Under the pieces are notes generated by a model. The model saw only the letters and a list, made by a program, of their open reading frames with translations, was not told the DNA's origin and searched no databases. Positions 45,466 to 57,639 of a stretch of 64,000 bases of DNA are shown here, one piece after another. Made by a program: the position numbers and the translations under genes. The stretch is from Welwitschia mirabilis (Eukaryota > Gnetophyta > Gnetopsida > Welwitschiales), in contig JBOZIK010000001.1 of assembly GCA_051453625.1 (NCBI GenBank), positions 2,517,778-2,581,777 of the forward strand, in the 5' to 3' direction. Numbering within the stretch: the first letter of the stretch is position 1; each line of letters opens with the position of its first letter.

Positions 45466-46800
45466 ATGAGTAATCCTTTAGATGGATTTTCTACTAGAAG
45501 CTCACCCATATTTGATGATATAAACTATGCTTACTAGAAGGCGCATATGAGAAAATTTCTTAGATCCTTAGATGTAGACATAGAAGAGGTAATCTACAAT
45601 GGATACATTATGTCCACACTATCTAAAACTAATGTTAATAAAAATACCATTGTAATAGTAAAATCTCAAGATCAATGAACCCCACTGACAAATCCAAGGC
45701 TACTCTAGATGCCGATGCTCTTAATGAAATTTCTTGTATAGTATGTATACATGAGTTCAAAAGGATCATGAACTATGAACATGTCAAAGAAGCTTGGGAT
45801 ATTCTTGAAATAGCACATGAAGGAACATATATTATTAAGTAAGCAAAAGTATAGATTCTCATTTCCAATTTTGAATACATTTGCATGAATTAGGAGGAGA
45901 CACTTCAAGAATTCTTTGCTATACTAATAGACAATGTAAATTCTATGACAAGTTCAAGCGAAAGAATAGAGGAAGAAAATGTGGCTCAAAAAGTTTTAAG
46001 ATCACTTCCAAAATGTTTTGAGCTAAAGATCATATCCATTAAAAAAATTACAAACATCAATCGAATGACACTTGAGGAACTATAAGGTAATCTTCAAACT
46101 TATGAGTTGAAATTTTGTAAAGATAAAAAGAAAAGTCTTACTTTGAAAAGTATGTAGGAAGAATATAGATCTAAAAAATTAGATGAAAAACTTGATGATG
46201 ATGATGAAGTTGCTCTTTTAGCAAGGATAATTAAAAAGTTATTGCACATAAGAAAGAAAGAAGGTAAACCAAGTAGAGAATCATAAAGAGGTTATTTTAA
46301 ATTCATAAAAGATCAATAAAAAGGAAAGGAGATCCAATGCTATACTTGTAAGAGTTATGAACATGTTGGAAATGAATGTCCAAACAACAAAAGAGATCAA
46401 AGGAAATCAAAGACATATCCTTCATTGCTATATGGGATAATATAGATAAAGAGGATGATAATAGCTCAAGTCAAGATTTAGATTAATATTAAATACTTTC
46501 TTTCATGGTAATAGTCCCTCCTATAAATAACATTCCTTGTTCATCAGAGTCTGATGATTTAGATCTTATTTAAGAAGATCAAAATGAGCATGAAGAAACC
46601 TACCAAGAGCTTTCCTTAGAATGTGAAAAATTGATGAAATGTCTCAATGATTTAAAGCAAATAGTAAATATTCTAACCAAGCAAAAGAAGGAGTTGAAGA
46701 TAAGGTACAAAATAATCCAAACCAAAAACTCCAAACTTACTTAAGAGGTAAAGAGCCTATCTCATTTTGTAAGTAAATTTTCAAATAGTTTAACTAAATT
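45466..46800 (+). pseudogene. Element C gag, degraded
   Basis: Begins MSNPLDGFSTRSSPIFDD, clearly homologous to the element A start. It continues with FLRSLDVDIEEVIYN and, in shifting frames, the same order of blocks as element A. The zinc knuckle CYTCKSYEHVGNEC (46339-46380) keeps all of CX2CX4HX4C, unlike element A. A Glu/Lys-rich, coiled-coil-like C-terminus spans about 46560-46730. Stops start as early as 45535. Gag would coat the RNA in the virus-like particle. Confidence 0.85.
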
Positions 46801-47089
46801 GAAATATATGCTTGGGATATGAAAACTAGCTCACAATAAAAAAGGTATTGGATTCGTCTCTCAAAGGCCATGAAATTAGCTAAATTAGGTAACATGGCAA
46901 AACAATTATGTGTCAAAAATTACATGTCATTTTTATGATAAGTTAGGTCATTCTAAACTATTTTGCAATGCTATAAAGTTAATACTCTTTTTAAATTCTA
47001 TTAATTCTTTTCCTTTTCAACTTATCCCAAGGGGATCTTTATCACAACAATTCAAATAAACTAAGGGGATGATAGTTGATAATTTGAAA

Positions 47090-48160
47090 AATATTTTGAT
47101 TGAAACAACTTTTAAGATATTAAATGAAACTATCTGGTACTTGGATAATGATCTCTCAATACATGATAGGTAACAAGTCAAGATTCCAACATTTAGATGA
47201 CTTTATTAGAGGTTAAGTTACATTTAATGAAAATAAAAGAGTAAAGATCAAAGAAATTGGAAGCATTAGTGAAAGTAACCTACCTAAGATAAATTAAGTT
47301 TTATATGTTAATGGCCTTAAGCATAATTTACTTAGTATTAGTCAAATCTGTAATAAAAGGTACAAAGTTATTATTGATAGTAAAAAGTATGAAGTTAAAC
47401 ATGGAAAAATAAATGATGTACTTCTTAAGGCAAATAGAATAGACAATGTTTACAATATTGATCAGTCTCTATCTATATGTTATTTTATAATGTAAATTAA
47501 GAAGAAATTTGGCATTAATGCTTAGGACATGTAAATTATGGTCATCTCAAAATAATTATTAAAAAGGAAATTGTAAAATAAATTCCAAAGATTAACATTG
47601 AAAAACATGGGCTTCGTGATGTGTATCAAAAAGGGAAATAAGGTAGGACTTCTGATAAAAGTAAAAACCTAGTCTCCAAAACAATGCCCCTTAAGCTTAT
47701 TCTCATGAACTTGGTGGACCTAGTCTAAATAAAAATTCTATAAGAAAAACATTAGTTTTTAACTATGTTTAATGACTACTCTAGATTTACTTGGGATACT
47801 TTTCTTGAAAATAAAGCTGAAACTATAAAAGTTGTGTTGAAAGTTTCAACAAAATCTAAAATAAGAAAGGTTCACCATTAAGAAAATTAGAAGTGATCAT
47901 GAAGAAGAATTTGAAAACCATCTATTTGAAAAGTCTTATATATAAAATGGTATAGAACATTAATTCTTAGCCTCAAAGACTCGTCAACAAAATGAAATTG
48001 CTAAGAGGAAGAACCAAGTTCATCAAAAAATAACTAGATCAATGTTAAGTGATAAGGAGATCTCTAAAACTTTTTGGATTTAACTAGTAAGCACCGCTTG
48101 GTACATTATAAATAGAGTTTACCTTAGGCTTGGAAGGGATAAAACTCCCTATGAGCTTTA
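47090..48160 (+). pseudogene. Element C protease and integrase, heavily degraded
   Basis: WYLDND at 47135-47152 replaces the protease WYLDSG, so the D-S-G active site has become D-N-D. YVNGLKHNLLSISQICNK (about 47307-47360) leads into integrase. LGHVNYGHL (47523-47550) is the HHCC region, whose cysteines appear lost. NDYSRFTWDTFLENKAE (47770-47820) is the core segment between the catalytic acids. The rest is scattered over three frames with many stops. The identification rests on order and short conserved blocks. Confidence 0.75.
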
Positions 48161-49600
48161 AAAATAAAGAAAACCAAATGTTTCATATTTTAAAGTCTTT
48201 AAGAGTAACTACTTTATTTTAAAAGATAGAGTACACTTGAGTAAATTTGAGTCAAAGACTAATGAAGCAATTTTTTTAGGATACTCAACTAGAATTAGAG
48301 CTTATCGAGTATTCAACAAAAAAAGCCTAACAGTGGAAGAATCTGTAAATGTACAAATATATGATTTTAGCATAATACTTATTCTTTTGAACAATGAAGA
48401 GAAACTAACTCCAAGTACTCCCAAAATAAAAGAAGTTTTTAACCACAAAAGGAAGAAGAGCCAACTCAAGAAGTTACTTACAAAAACTTTAAAGAGCTAA
48501 AAGATCACCCTTTTGGATCCATCATTGAAGATGTTAGCTTAAAAATTTGAACAATAAATTCTCATAAAAGCTTTTATGCTCAGATTTTTTATGTCTCAAA
48601 TTAAAACTAAAAAGTTTGAATAGGTAGAATCTCATAAAGAATGAATGATATTCATGCAAGATGAGCTCCAACAATTTAACATGAATGATGTCTGAAAAGT
48701 TGTTGAAAGATCAAAAGACAAAAATATCATTGGAATGAAATGAATTTTCAAAAATAAATATGATGAGAAAAATAATATAATTAAGAACAAGGCAAGATTA
48801 GTAGCTCAAGATTACAACCAAATTAAAGGAATTGATGTAGGTGATACTTTTGGTTCTGTAGCTAGGCTAGATAGTATTAGAATGTTTTTATCTTGTAAAA
48901 CTTTTAAGAATATTAAAGTTTATCAAATGGATGTAAAAAGTACCTTTCTAAATGAAACTCTTAATGCAAGAATTTACACAAACCAAACCATGTGTATAGG
49001 CTCAAAAAGGTCTTGTATAAATTAAAACAAGCTCCAAGGGCATGGTATGAAAAAACTAACCACATTTCTTAATGAAAATGGTTATACTCATGACATTGTG
49101 AATAAAATATTATTTGTCAAAAATCTAAAAAAGGACTTTATTATCATTTAAATTTATGTAGATGACTTAATTATTGGTCCCTCAAGAAAAGTTCTCTCAA
49201 AATAATTTGCTAGTATTATGACAAAACATTTTAAGATGAGTATGCTTAGTGAAGTCAATATGTTTCTTTGGTCTTTAAATCAAACAAATAAAACATGGAA
49301 TTTTTATATCTTAATATAAATACAAAATGGATTTGATCAAATGATTTGGACTAGAGAATGAAAAATCAACTAACACACTTATGTTAACTTCTTGTAATGT
49401 TAATTTTAATGAACATGAAAAATATATAAACCAAAAACTTTATAAAAGTATGATAGGAAGTCTACTATATCTAACTATAAGTAGAACTAGTATAATGTTT
49501 AGTGTTGCTCTGTATGCTAGATATCAGACCCAATGAAAAGAATCACACCTTCAAGCTATCAAAAGAATCATAAGATACATAAAAAAAACAAGTGAATATG
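48161..49600 (+). pseudogene. Element C reverse transcriptase, degraded
   Basis: 48237-48330 reads KTNEAIFLGYSTRIRAYRVF, the segment linking integrase to RT. RT proper shows SKDKNIIGMK, KNKARLVAQDYNQIKG, RLDSIRMFLSC and VYQMDVKSTFLNETL, the last with the first catalytic Asp. LKQAPRAWYEK-like sequence follows. The active-site box YVDD is intact at 49155-49166, although stops flank it. After a frameshift, MTKHFKMSMLSEV matches the usual post-YVDD segment, and QKLYKSMIGSLLYL-like sequence follows near 49430. The ARLVAQ.YNQ.KGID and YQMDVKS wording is typical of Sirevirus RT. Confidence 0.88.
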
Positions 49601-49619
49601 GATTATAGTATCCTATACA

Positions 49620-50101
49620 AACATATTTTGAACTTGTAAGCTTTGGTGATGTTGGGCTGAGTGTAAAGATAATAGGAAAAGCACAAGTGATAATTTCTTT
49701 CTTTTAGGATCATACTTAGTAGGATAGATAAGTAAAAAAACAAAACTCTATCTCCCTCTCAATAGTCAAAGCAGAGTATATAGTAGCAAGGATTTGTTAT
49801 ACCCATCTTCTTTAGATGAAGGAAATGCTAAAATATTTTGTAGTAGACTTTGAATAGGTTCCAACCTTTTGTGATAATACAAGTATAATTAATATATCAA
49901 AGAACCCTGTTAAAAATTTTAGAACTAAACACATTTAATTAAGACATCATTTCCTTAGAGATCAAGTGGAAAAAGGCAACATTTCAATGAATTTTATTTA
50001 GCATTAATAGATAACTTGCTAATATTTTTATAAAATCCTTAAACTTTGAAAACTTTTTAAAACTTTATAGTGAGCTAGGATTTGTCTCTTCACCTTCTAA
50101 T
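49620..50101 (+). pseudogene. Element C RNase H and end of pol, degraded
   Basis: Motifs in order: VSFGDVG (in place of the usual YADAD), KKQNSISLSIVKAEYIVA, MKEMLKYF, TFCDNTSIINISKNPVKN, RTKHI and RHHFLRDQVEKGNIS. The frame ends NFLKLYSELGFVSSPSN and then TAA at about 50100. This wording, especially LLxMKEML and CDNTS, is characteristic of Sirevirus/Maximus-type elements. Confidence 0.88.
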
Positions 50102-50104
50102 TAA

Positions 50105-50335
50105 AGGCAGGATGATTGATTGAATCTTTCATTTGATTAACTAGATCTAGTCGATCGATTATAGTTTAACCTAGTCACATAGTCTTTTTAGATTAAACTT
50201 GAATCTAGTCAAGTTGACTGGTCTGAAGACACAGTCAACTACACTTAGAAGTATTATGATCCAAATCTCATTTGGTTGACCCAATAATAACCTATTTGAT
50301 TAGACTTATGGGGTTACAATGCATATGTTAAGGCA
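50105..50335 (+). repeat. Post-pol linker of element C with degenerate GGTCGACC-type motifs
   Basis: Contains TTGATTAACTAGATC, AGTCGATCGATT, AGTTGACTGGTC, AGTCAACTACAC and TTGGTTGACCCAAT. It is equivalent to 3310-3490 of element A. Confidence 0.6.
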
Positions 50336-50489
50336 GTGAACCCAGTATTTTTCTTAAATCTGACCTATTCATACTTCTTTGTAAAATCTTGTGGAGCCCT
50401 AACCTTTTTTATTCATACCTGTTCATCTATTTCCTTTATATCTAACTATCTTTCTCAAATTTTCTTATCTTCAGGAAGTACCACATGCT

Positions 50490-51528
50490 TTCAATGCTAG
50501 AGGGTCCCTTAAGAAGGCATCAAAAAAAGCTAGTAAGTAAAAACCTAGGGTATTTTTACTCTGAAATGTCTGATGAAGTCTTATAGATAGTTTCTCAGAA
50601 AAGTTGAGAAGAGCCCTATCTCCCAGGAAAGGCTTATCATTTATAGAGAGCTAATAAAACTTATATATGTGGTGAGGCTCTTAAATGAGCTTGATTTATC
50701 CTACTTTCTTGATGTCTTAGCATCAGCCTACCCTTTTCTCATTAGAATGTTTTACTGTAATTCCTCTTTTGATGTTGACTCTTTTACCCTAATAATCCTT
50801 ATTTATGAGAGGATAATTAGGGTTACTATAGATCTCACTAACTTCCTTACAAATATTCCTAGAGAAGATTATGAGGAGTTTTAGCCCTTGTGTGATTTCA
50901 TGGAGGAAAAGACAGAGGTCATCAGGGAGCTCTGTGGTAAGTTTCATTGGTGGAAAAGTATCCTCTCCACCTTCTACCTTATCCCAAATTACCACTTTTT
51001 GCATTTTATCTTTAGTTATAATTTCTTAAATTTGGTGGATAATTGTGATAAGACCTACAACTATAGAGCTTATTTGTTGTATTTGATGGGAACTAGGCAT
51101 TCTATTGATGTTTTTCCATTATGCTAAAAAACATGGTCTCTCAGTTGGAGTATTATAAGACTAGTGCTCTTATTTATTTTATTTTAATTACTAATATTTG
51201 TCATTATTTTAGAGTCTAGTTACACTAAAAATTATAAACCTTAATTCCTATTTCAGCCATTAGGCCTGCAACATTATCCCACATGCATATTTTTGCTAGA
51301 TCCAAAAAATATTTTAAGACTCCTTATCCCCAGAAAGCCTCTCCTAAAGAGACTCTTTTATATCTAAAGAGGTTGGATTCTCATATAAGGCACATGAAAC
51401 AAGCTCTGATCACAACAAGGTATGAGATAGTGGACACCTCTGAGGAAGCCAGTAGCTTAGCACAAAAGGCAACTGAAGAAGAAGAGGAAGCAGAAGACCA
51501 AGATTATGAAGAAGAAGAATCTAATTGA
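50490..51528 (+). pseudogene. Element C third ORF (post-pol, plant-transposon-protein-like), degraded
   Basis: Open pieces occur at 50669-50884, 50888-51127 and 51283-51528. They read LLNELDLSYFLDVLAS, AYPFLIRMFYCNSSFD and NIPREDYEEF, then PNYHFLHFIFSYNF, YRAYLLYLMGTRHSID, and finally FARSKKYFKTPYPQKAS with a tail TEEEEEAEDQDYEEEESN. The first block, with YP-F-I--FY-N, and the second match the layout of the putative plant transposon protein domain. Each block has its counterpart in element A, including NLPRGDYEEF and the acidic tail. Stops separate the pieces. No transmembrane segment or signal peptide is convincing, so an envelope function is not supported by sequence. Confidence 0.72.
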
Positions 51529-51600
51529 GTTATTATCTTCTTTGATTATTTTCGGTTGTGCTTGCTATTTATCAGTTTTCTCTTCTTTGTCACTAATGTC

Positions 51601-51615
51601 AAAAGGGGGAGAAAT
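51601..51615 (+). promoter_or_regulatory. Polypurine tract 1 of element C
   Basis: AAAAGGGGGAGAAAT after CTAATGTC, the cleanest polypurine tract in the window. It lies about 420 bases before the LTR. Confidence 0.7.
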
Positions 51616-52023
51616 AGTAGTTGTATTTTTAGCTTTTATGAAGTAGTATCAGATGTTTCTTAGTAGTACTTATTAGTTTCTATTAGTTTTAATTACTCTT
51701 ATGAGTACCTTTCTATTGTACTACTTAATATTAAGTAATAGAAATGCATTTGGTATCATTTTTATCTTGTTATTTTCATTACATCTATTAATAAATATTA
51801 AATATCTCATGAACCATGATTTTATCACATCAATAAAATAATATTACATGTATCATGAACTGTACTTCAAATTGTTTATATTTATTGCTCTTATTAGAAA
51901 CTCTTTATGAATGCTAAATTTTATATACATTGCTCAATAATGTTTTGCAAATTTAATGGGTATTTTTTGATGGGGAGTTTTTCTAATTAATATTTTTAAC
52001 TAAGTATAGTTTACCATCAATGA

Positions 52024-52038
52024 CAAAGGAAAAGATTA
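52024..52038 (+). promoter_or_regulatory. Polypurine tract 2 of element C
   Basis: CAAAGGAAAAGATTA after TCAATGA, adjacent to the 3' LTR. It has the same context as tract 1. Confidence 0.65.
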
Positions 52039-52039
52039 T

Positions 52040-53318
52040 TAAGTTAAAATTTGCCAAGTTGATGTCAAACTAACATTTTCTACTTTAGCAAAATGTATTA
52101 TATCCTTTGCTAAAAATATTAATCCTTGTAGGATAAAAGTAGAAATCATTTATCATAAATGTTACTCAAACCTGATAAATTTCATACTCTCAAAGAGGTT
52201 AACCAAATCCCTAATGTATTGACTGAACCTCTATTATGAAGTGTTAAATATAGATTACTAAATGGTTGACTGGATTTCTAAAAGGTTAACTGATACTGAG
52301 TAATAAATATATCACATCTAATCATCAAGGGATTGACTAGATTCCAAAGGGGTCAATTAGACCCAGAGCAAAATAATTTCATTTTTTTTATCAAGATCAA
52401 TTAGATACGTGAGGGATTAATCAAACCTAGGCCATAAATGTTGTTTTGCACTTTTTATACATGGGATAAACTAGACCAAAATTCTGTTATCTAGATATGT
52501 AGTTGACTAGACCTCTAAGGGTTTGACGGGACATGAAACCATAGGAAACTTGGATTAACTAAAAGAAGATGAAAATGACCAGCTTCAATAACCACTATTG
52601 ATGGGGTTGGCTGGACATTTCTAGGGGTCGATCGACTGTGACATAAACAAGATTTTTGTAATTATTTGGACTTTTCTTTTTATCTATTGAGGAATCTATT
52701 TCACTTGTAAAATCCTAATATGTTTCTCTTGTATATTTTTTAGCCATTAAAATTCTTATACCACTTTTTGAACATCTTTTTGATGAGCTTTTAGACTATT
52801 CATTGGCATATATTCTATCTGATCAAAGACAAATAAAGATCTTTTGTTATCATTTGTACTTGGTCAATTAGTTTGCACTATACATATGTGGATTATACTA
52901 TCATCTCAAGCAGTGTAGAAATATCATTATTAAGATTTATATTTGGTGGAACCTATGCATTACATCACACCATGGTCATTAAATAACATTCTCTCTAAAG
53001 GTTGAGATTAATCCTTAGAAAAGTCTAATTATAAAAGATTATAATTGAATCTAAAATATCTAGAAAGCAATTAATAACTATCTAGATTAGGATTGGGTAG
53101 AAGATGATCATCGAGAGTGAAGTAAGGGGTTTCTTGAATCATTATAGATAATGTGTCTCACTGAATTAGTATTTTGTTCTTTCAGTTATTTTTATTTTAG
53201 ATTAAATTTTGCATTTCATATGCACAAATATCTTTTAGTTTTTAATATTATAAAGATAGATTTTAAAGTTATTTATTTTTTAAATCTTATTAACCCCCCT
53301 TTAGGGTCCTATATCCTT
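52040..53318 (+). repeat. Element C 3' LTR
   Basis: Collinear with 44076-45398: start TAAGTTAAAATTTGCC, motif array (52180-52640), AAATCCTAATATGTT, one minisatellite-like unit near 53000, a short C tract CCCCCC at 53294-53299, and an end near ATATCCTTA. The C tract is much shorter than in the 5' LTR. Confidence 0.85.
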
Positions 53319-53384
53319 AAGAAAGATACATATAACATCATACAGATAGATAGAAAAATGTGTATTTACAAGAGCGTGAGAGAG

Positions 53385-53387
53385 AAG

Positions 53388-53446
<59 letters not shown>

Positions 53447-53452
53447 GGGAGG
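53385..53452 (+). repeat. (TA)n(GA)n compound microsatellite
   Basis: An alternating TA run of about 30 bases passes directly into a GA run of about 30 bases. A 42-N gap (53461-53502) follows eight bases later, probably because the repeat broke the assembly. Confidence 0.95.
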
Positions 53453-53502
53453 AGGAAGTTNNNNNNNNNNNNNNNNNNNNNNNNNNNNNNNNNNNNNNNN
53501 NN

Positions 53503-56185
53503 TTTAATTTTATAGAGAAACTTATAAAATATGAATCTAGATAAGTGTGAGAATGGCATGGACTATGGGATCATTAAGTTTTTCTTCTATCTTTTTCTTG
53601 GCCCTTAGTAATTCCTTCTTCATCATGATTTATACTTCTACGATACATCCTATAAGAAACTATCATATTTAAAATATGAATTTTTTAGTGGTTAAATAAA
53701 CTCCTGAGATTGTTAAGAAGATAGCATGGAAGAAAGAAATGAAGGAAAAATCATCTAAGAACAAGTGAACTACCTAGAGGAAGTGGCTTTATTAGAAGGA
53801 TAATGTAATGAGTAAGAAATATTAGGTTGTTAATCAAGTATTAAGCATTATTTTATCTATCTAATATCTCCATTTATAACCTTAAGGATGTAGATAGAAT
53901 CATAGATTAAAGGATCTATACCTACTTTTTCCACTTTTATAATAACAATATTAGTGATGAGGTAAGATAAGAATTATGTATTGGTTTTTCTAATAGCCTC
54001 TATCAGCTTATTCATAATAAATAAACACATATTATCTTGAGTTCTAAGGGGTATGATTCTCATGAGATGAATACAAATTTTATAGGTCTTATGACATGGT
54101 ATTATTATCAACATTATTAATGATAAATCTAAATTATTCTAACTAGTTTGTAAATATATCATTCACTTGAATAAGAGGTCTATCAAAGTTATTCTATATT
54201 ACTAGCTATTAATTCCTATATCATATTAGAAAAATAAACACAAGAGGTATTAATCATACTAATCATACTAGAGATAAAGTTGAAATATATGAAAAGATTT
54301 ACTCCATTCACCCTCATGATGATGATAAAATAATTAATTATGATATACTTCTCCTAGAACTGTTACACTAATTTGAATATGTAATAAACGTTTTGGGCAT
54401 TTATTCAAAGGAGACAACTCCATTCATAATCAATCATAAAACCTAAGAAAACTATTACATACATATCTAATAATATTTTTACATTTTTTCAAAAGCTTAA
54501 TAATTGATTTTGGCATGATTATAAACTAGAATTTGTAGAGAAATGGCTTGAAAAAGTAAGAAAGTCATACTATATTTTCATCATGATAGGAAACTAGTAG
54601 GCTATACCATAGTGATAAAATAGTTTACATGGTAATCTAGTGGTCAATGGAATTAGGCTTCTTTAAAGGTTTTGATAGGTTTTAAAACACTTAAACCTAA
54701 TTTAAGAGCTTTCAAATCATAAAGATGAGACCCTTATGGTAACTTCTAGGTTTTATACTATAGAAAACCTAATGAAAATGTGAACTTTTGGAGTTTTAAG
54801 ATTTTAGTTTTTATGTAATCCTTCATTTCATTTTATAAATTTACTAATATCTTGCTATTCATTAAATTATTAGAGATTAATCACAAACTTCTAATAAATC
54901 CTTATATCTAGTCTTAATCATTAGTTTTTATATAATCCTTGATTTCATTTTTATAAATTTACTAATATCTTGCTATTCATTAAATGATTAGAGATTAATC
55001 TCAAACTTCTAATAAATCCTTATACCTAGTCCTAATTATTGAAGTAAGATGTTTATCACTAAGGCAAGATTCTACATTTCTAAATAAGAAAGGGTAACTT
55101 AATGCATAAAATAAAATAAACTAAAAGGAACACATGATTTCTTATCTTAATAAACTTAGACAACTTTACATATTAGAAGCCTATCATGGCTAAGATTTTA
55201 AACTAGTTATAATAAGATATTAATCTTAATTCCTAATATATCTCATAATGTTTTGGTTATGTTGCACTCCTAAGTCCATCTTTGACACAAAAAACTAGTT
55301 TATTCAAGGGCATGAGAACAACCATCTTGCATATAAACTTATGTTCATATCATTAATACATTATGTATACTCAAAAAAAGCCATTGTTTTTCTTACATAA
55401 TGCATTAGCACTCTGAGATGGAATAAATATATTTATTTCTTTTATTATTATTTTCCTATTAAATAATAATAATCGTGATGCCTTTTAGGATTCAGTGGCC
55501 TTATATAAATAGATTTAACTAGTTACATACCTTTTTAGATTAAGCAACATAATGTAGTTTACCCTTTTCTTTTCTTTTCTTTTCTTTTTAAACTTAATCA
55601 TGAATTTTTTAAATTAGATATCTACTTTTGAATTTTGATATTTAACTTTTTTGTTGGATTGTTCCTTTTATGTTGATTGATCTTTTTCTAGAGCTAGTCT
55701 TTTGAACCTTTGAGGTCTACATTTTTAATATATATATATATTTTTTTTTCTATCTTAATAAATGATAACAAATGATGAAGAGGAATAATGTCATCATTTC
55801 TTATATATCTAAATTCTAATACTTTATTTCTTTACTATCACATCAAATGATATATAATCGACATAGTGACAAGGTAAATCCATTGAATACATAACATAAA
55901 AAAATGAGAGTTTACATTAAGCTAGTATGTAAGCAGAATGTTAGTTAGCCCAATTAGTTTTGAATTAGTTAAGCAGTGGAAGGAATCTAACATATTAACA
56001 TCTTATAATTGAACTAGATGAATCATGTATTAATCATAAGTCTATATCGTAGCCTAGATAAATCCTAATGCTTTACCACATCAAAAATCATTTATTATAT
56101 AAGATGGATTTTTAACTTTTTTTTCATAAACCTTTTTATTTTCTATTTTTTTAAGGTTAATTAATATGTAGTTCTAGTTCAAGGA
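53503..56185. other. AT-rich spacer left of the minus-strand gypsy relic
   Basis: No coding frame recognised. It contains a 117-bp tandem duplication (54806-55039), a CTTTT repeat (55565-55592) and a short TA run (55730-55741). The 3' LTR of the minus-strand gypsy element might lie here, but I could not identify it. Confidence 0.5.
54806..55039 (+). repeat. 117-bp tandem duplication
   Basis: Two units begin AGTTTTTATRTAATCCTT at 54806 and 54923 and stay nearly identical to CCTTATAYCTAGTCYTAA. Confidence 0.9.
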
Positions 56186-56189
56186 GCTA

Positions 56190-57460
56190 TGGTTCAAGTC
56201 ATGGCCTATTTATATAGTGGATGAAATCTTTCAAGTATTTAACCATTAGATTTGGCTTATCGTTAGAACTCAGAATCTTGACAATACCATGAGAAAATAC
56301 CTTTAAGGTTCAAACAAACTAGTCCATCTAACTGTAACATTTCTAAGAAATTTCTATAATTTAGATTGATAAAGTAAAACCAAATCATTAGATTTAGAGT
56401 TTTTCTTAAGTATATGCTTAGCATGGAAGGCTTTTATTCTTTCTTTATAATTTTTATGTTTTCATATGCTTCATTTCAAATTTCTTTTAATTAATTTATG
56501 CTTAATTTACTATGACTTTTAACTGTTTCAAATTGCAAATAAGGGATTTCATCATCCAATATGTCTTATAATTTAACTAGTAGGTAATAGGAATTTTTAA
56601 ATATCAATCTATAAGGGAACATTTCTAAAGACATTATATGAGAAGTTATATATGCTCAAAGTGCATCAGTAAGCTTTAATGACTAGTCTTTTTTATTTCT
56701 TTAAATACTTTTTTCAAATACAAATTAAAAATCTTTATTAACTCTTTCAACTAAGTCATTTATTTTTTAGTGATAAGGGGTAGATACTCTATGGGTTAAT
56801 TATTTTTCTAGGGTTTGGTTGCAATAAATGGATATTTCCATCACTAATAAGATATTTTCATGAAGAAAGGTCACAATATTTTTATCATGATCTTTCTTAT
56901 AAGGATAAGCTTCTATTCATTTAGTAACTTGATTATCACATTTTAGGATATATTAATAAACAAATAAAGGTGAATAAGAGCTTTAAAAATCTATGTTCCA
57001 TACATCTAAGGGTTCAACTATCAATAAACAAACGAAGGTGAATAAGAGTTTTAAAAATCTATGCCCCATACATCTAATGGTTAAACTATCATAACTAGAT
57101 CAAGAGATGTTATATCTCTCCTCCATCTACTACCTAATTTCTAATAGTTTTCATAGGTTTTAGAGTATAAGATGAAATCTTTAAAGATGATGAACTAGAA
57201 TGAATCACTTTATTATACTTTTATAGCCATTTTCGTAGTAGAATATTCATCTTCACTACAAGTTTATGATAGAATTCTACCCATCCATTACCTCCTCATA
57301 GGGGATATATTTTTTTAAGGATTTAATTAGCATAATACATAGATATAAAATATGGTTTTCAAAGGTAATACTTAACCTGTGAAATAAATCTATATCTTTC
57401 CTACTTATTAAAATTAGGAGGCAATACTTAGTTGGAAATCTAATTAGCATAAGAAACATA
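56190..57460 (-). pseudogene. Ty3/gypsy integrase relic (Athila-like), minus strand
   Basis: Reading from 57460 down: a degraded zinc-binding N-terminal part, then LDVWNIDF with the first catalytic Asp. Next come VTK*IEAYPYKKDHDKN and TFLHENI, with LISDGN in a shifted frame near 56840 carrying the second Asp. HRVSTPYH and LVERVNKDF follow. Then KD*SLKLTDAL*AYITS, FPYRLIFKN, LKEI*NEAYENIKI, and near 56200-56260 KSNG followed by ERFHPLY, the C-terminal 'VNGQRLK.F'-type end. This order and wording are those of plant Athila/Tat-group integrases. A 68-bp tandem duplication (56955-57090) interrupts it. Confidence 0.82.
56955..57090 (+). repeat. 68-bp tandem duplication inside the gypsy integrase relic
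   Basis: Units start AATAAACAAAYRAAGGTGA at 56955 and 57023. On the minus strand they duplicate an integrase segment (RFLKLLFTFVC and DF*SSYSPLFVY in two frames), so the duplication arose after insertion. Confidence 0.85.
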
Positions 57461-57639
57461 CTAAGAGTTTAAAGGAGATGCATAAAGTTGATCATGAAGA
57501 AAAGAATCATTAAAGGTTAGAGATGTATCATTGAGATAAAAAAGAACGTAAGAAAGATGATTAGTAATTAAGTTTTAGTTCCTTTCTTATTTTTAATTTT
57601 TTAAATTTAATCTATATAATACAAGAATTCATTTAATTT

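Larger units (their letters stand above)
44076..53318 (+). mobile_element. Element C: full-length Sirevirus-like Ty1/copia retrotransposon with third ORF
   Basis: About 9.2 kb: LTR (1.3 kb), primer site, gag, protease, integrase, RT, RNase H, linker, third ORF, two polypurine tracts, LTR. The size, long LTRs, post-pol ORF, repeated polypurine tracts and RNase H sequence (LLxMKEML, CDNTS, INISKNPV) fit the Sirevirus (SIRE/Maximus) lineage. All genes carry many stops and frameshifts, so it is inactive and old. The LTR ends are placed by homology, and no convincing target duplication is visible (AAGTA versus AAGAA). Confidence 0.88.

Noticed and set aside
53151-53559. Frames through the TA/GA microsatellite and the 42-N gap
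   Set aside because: Translation of simple repeat and N.
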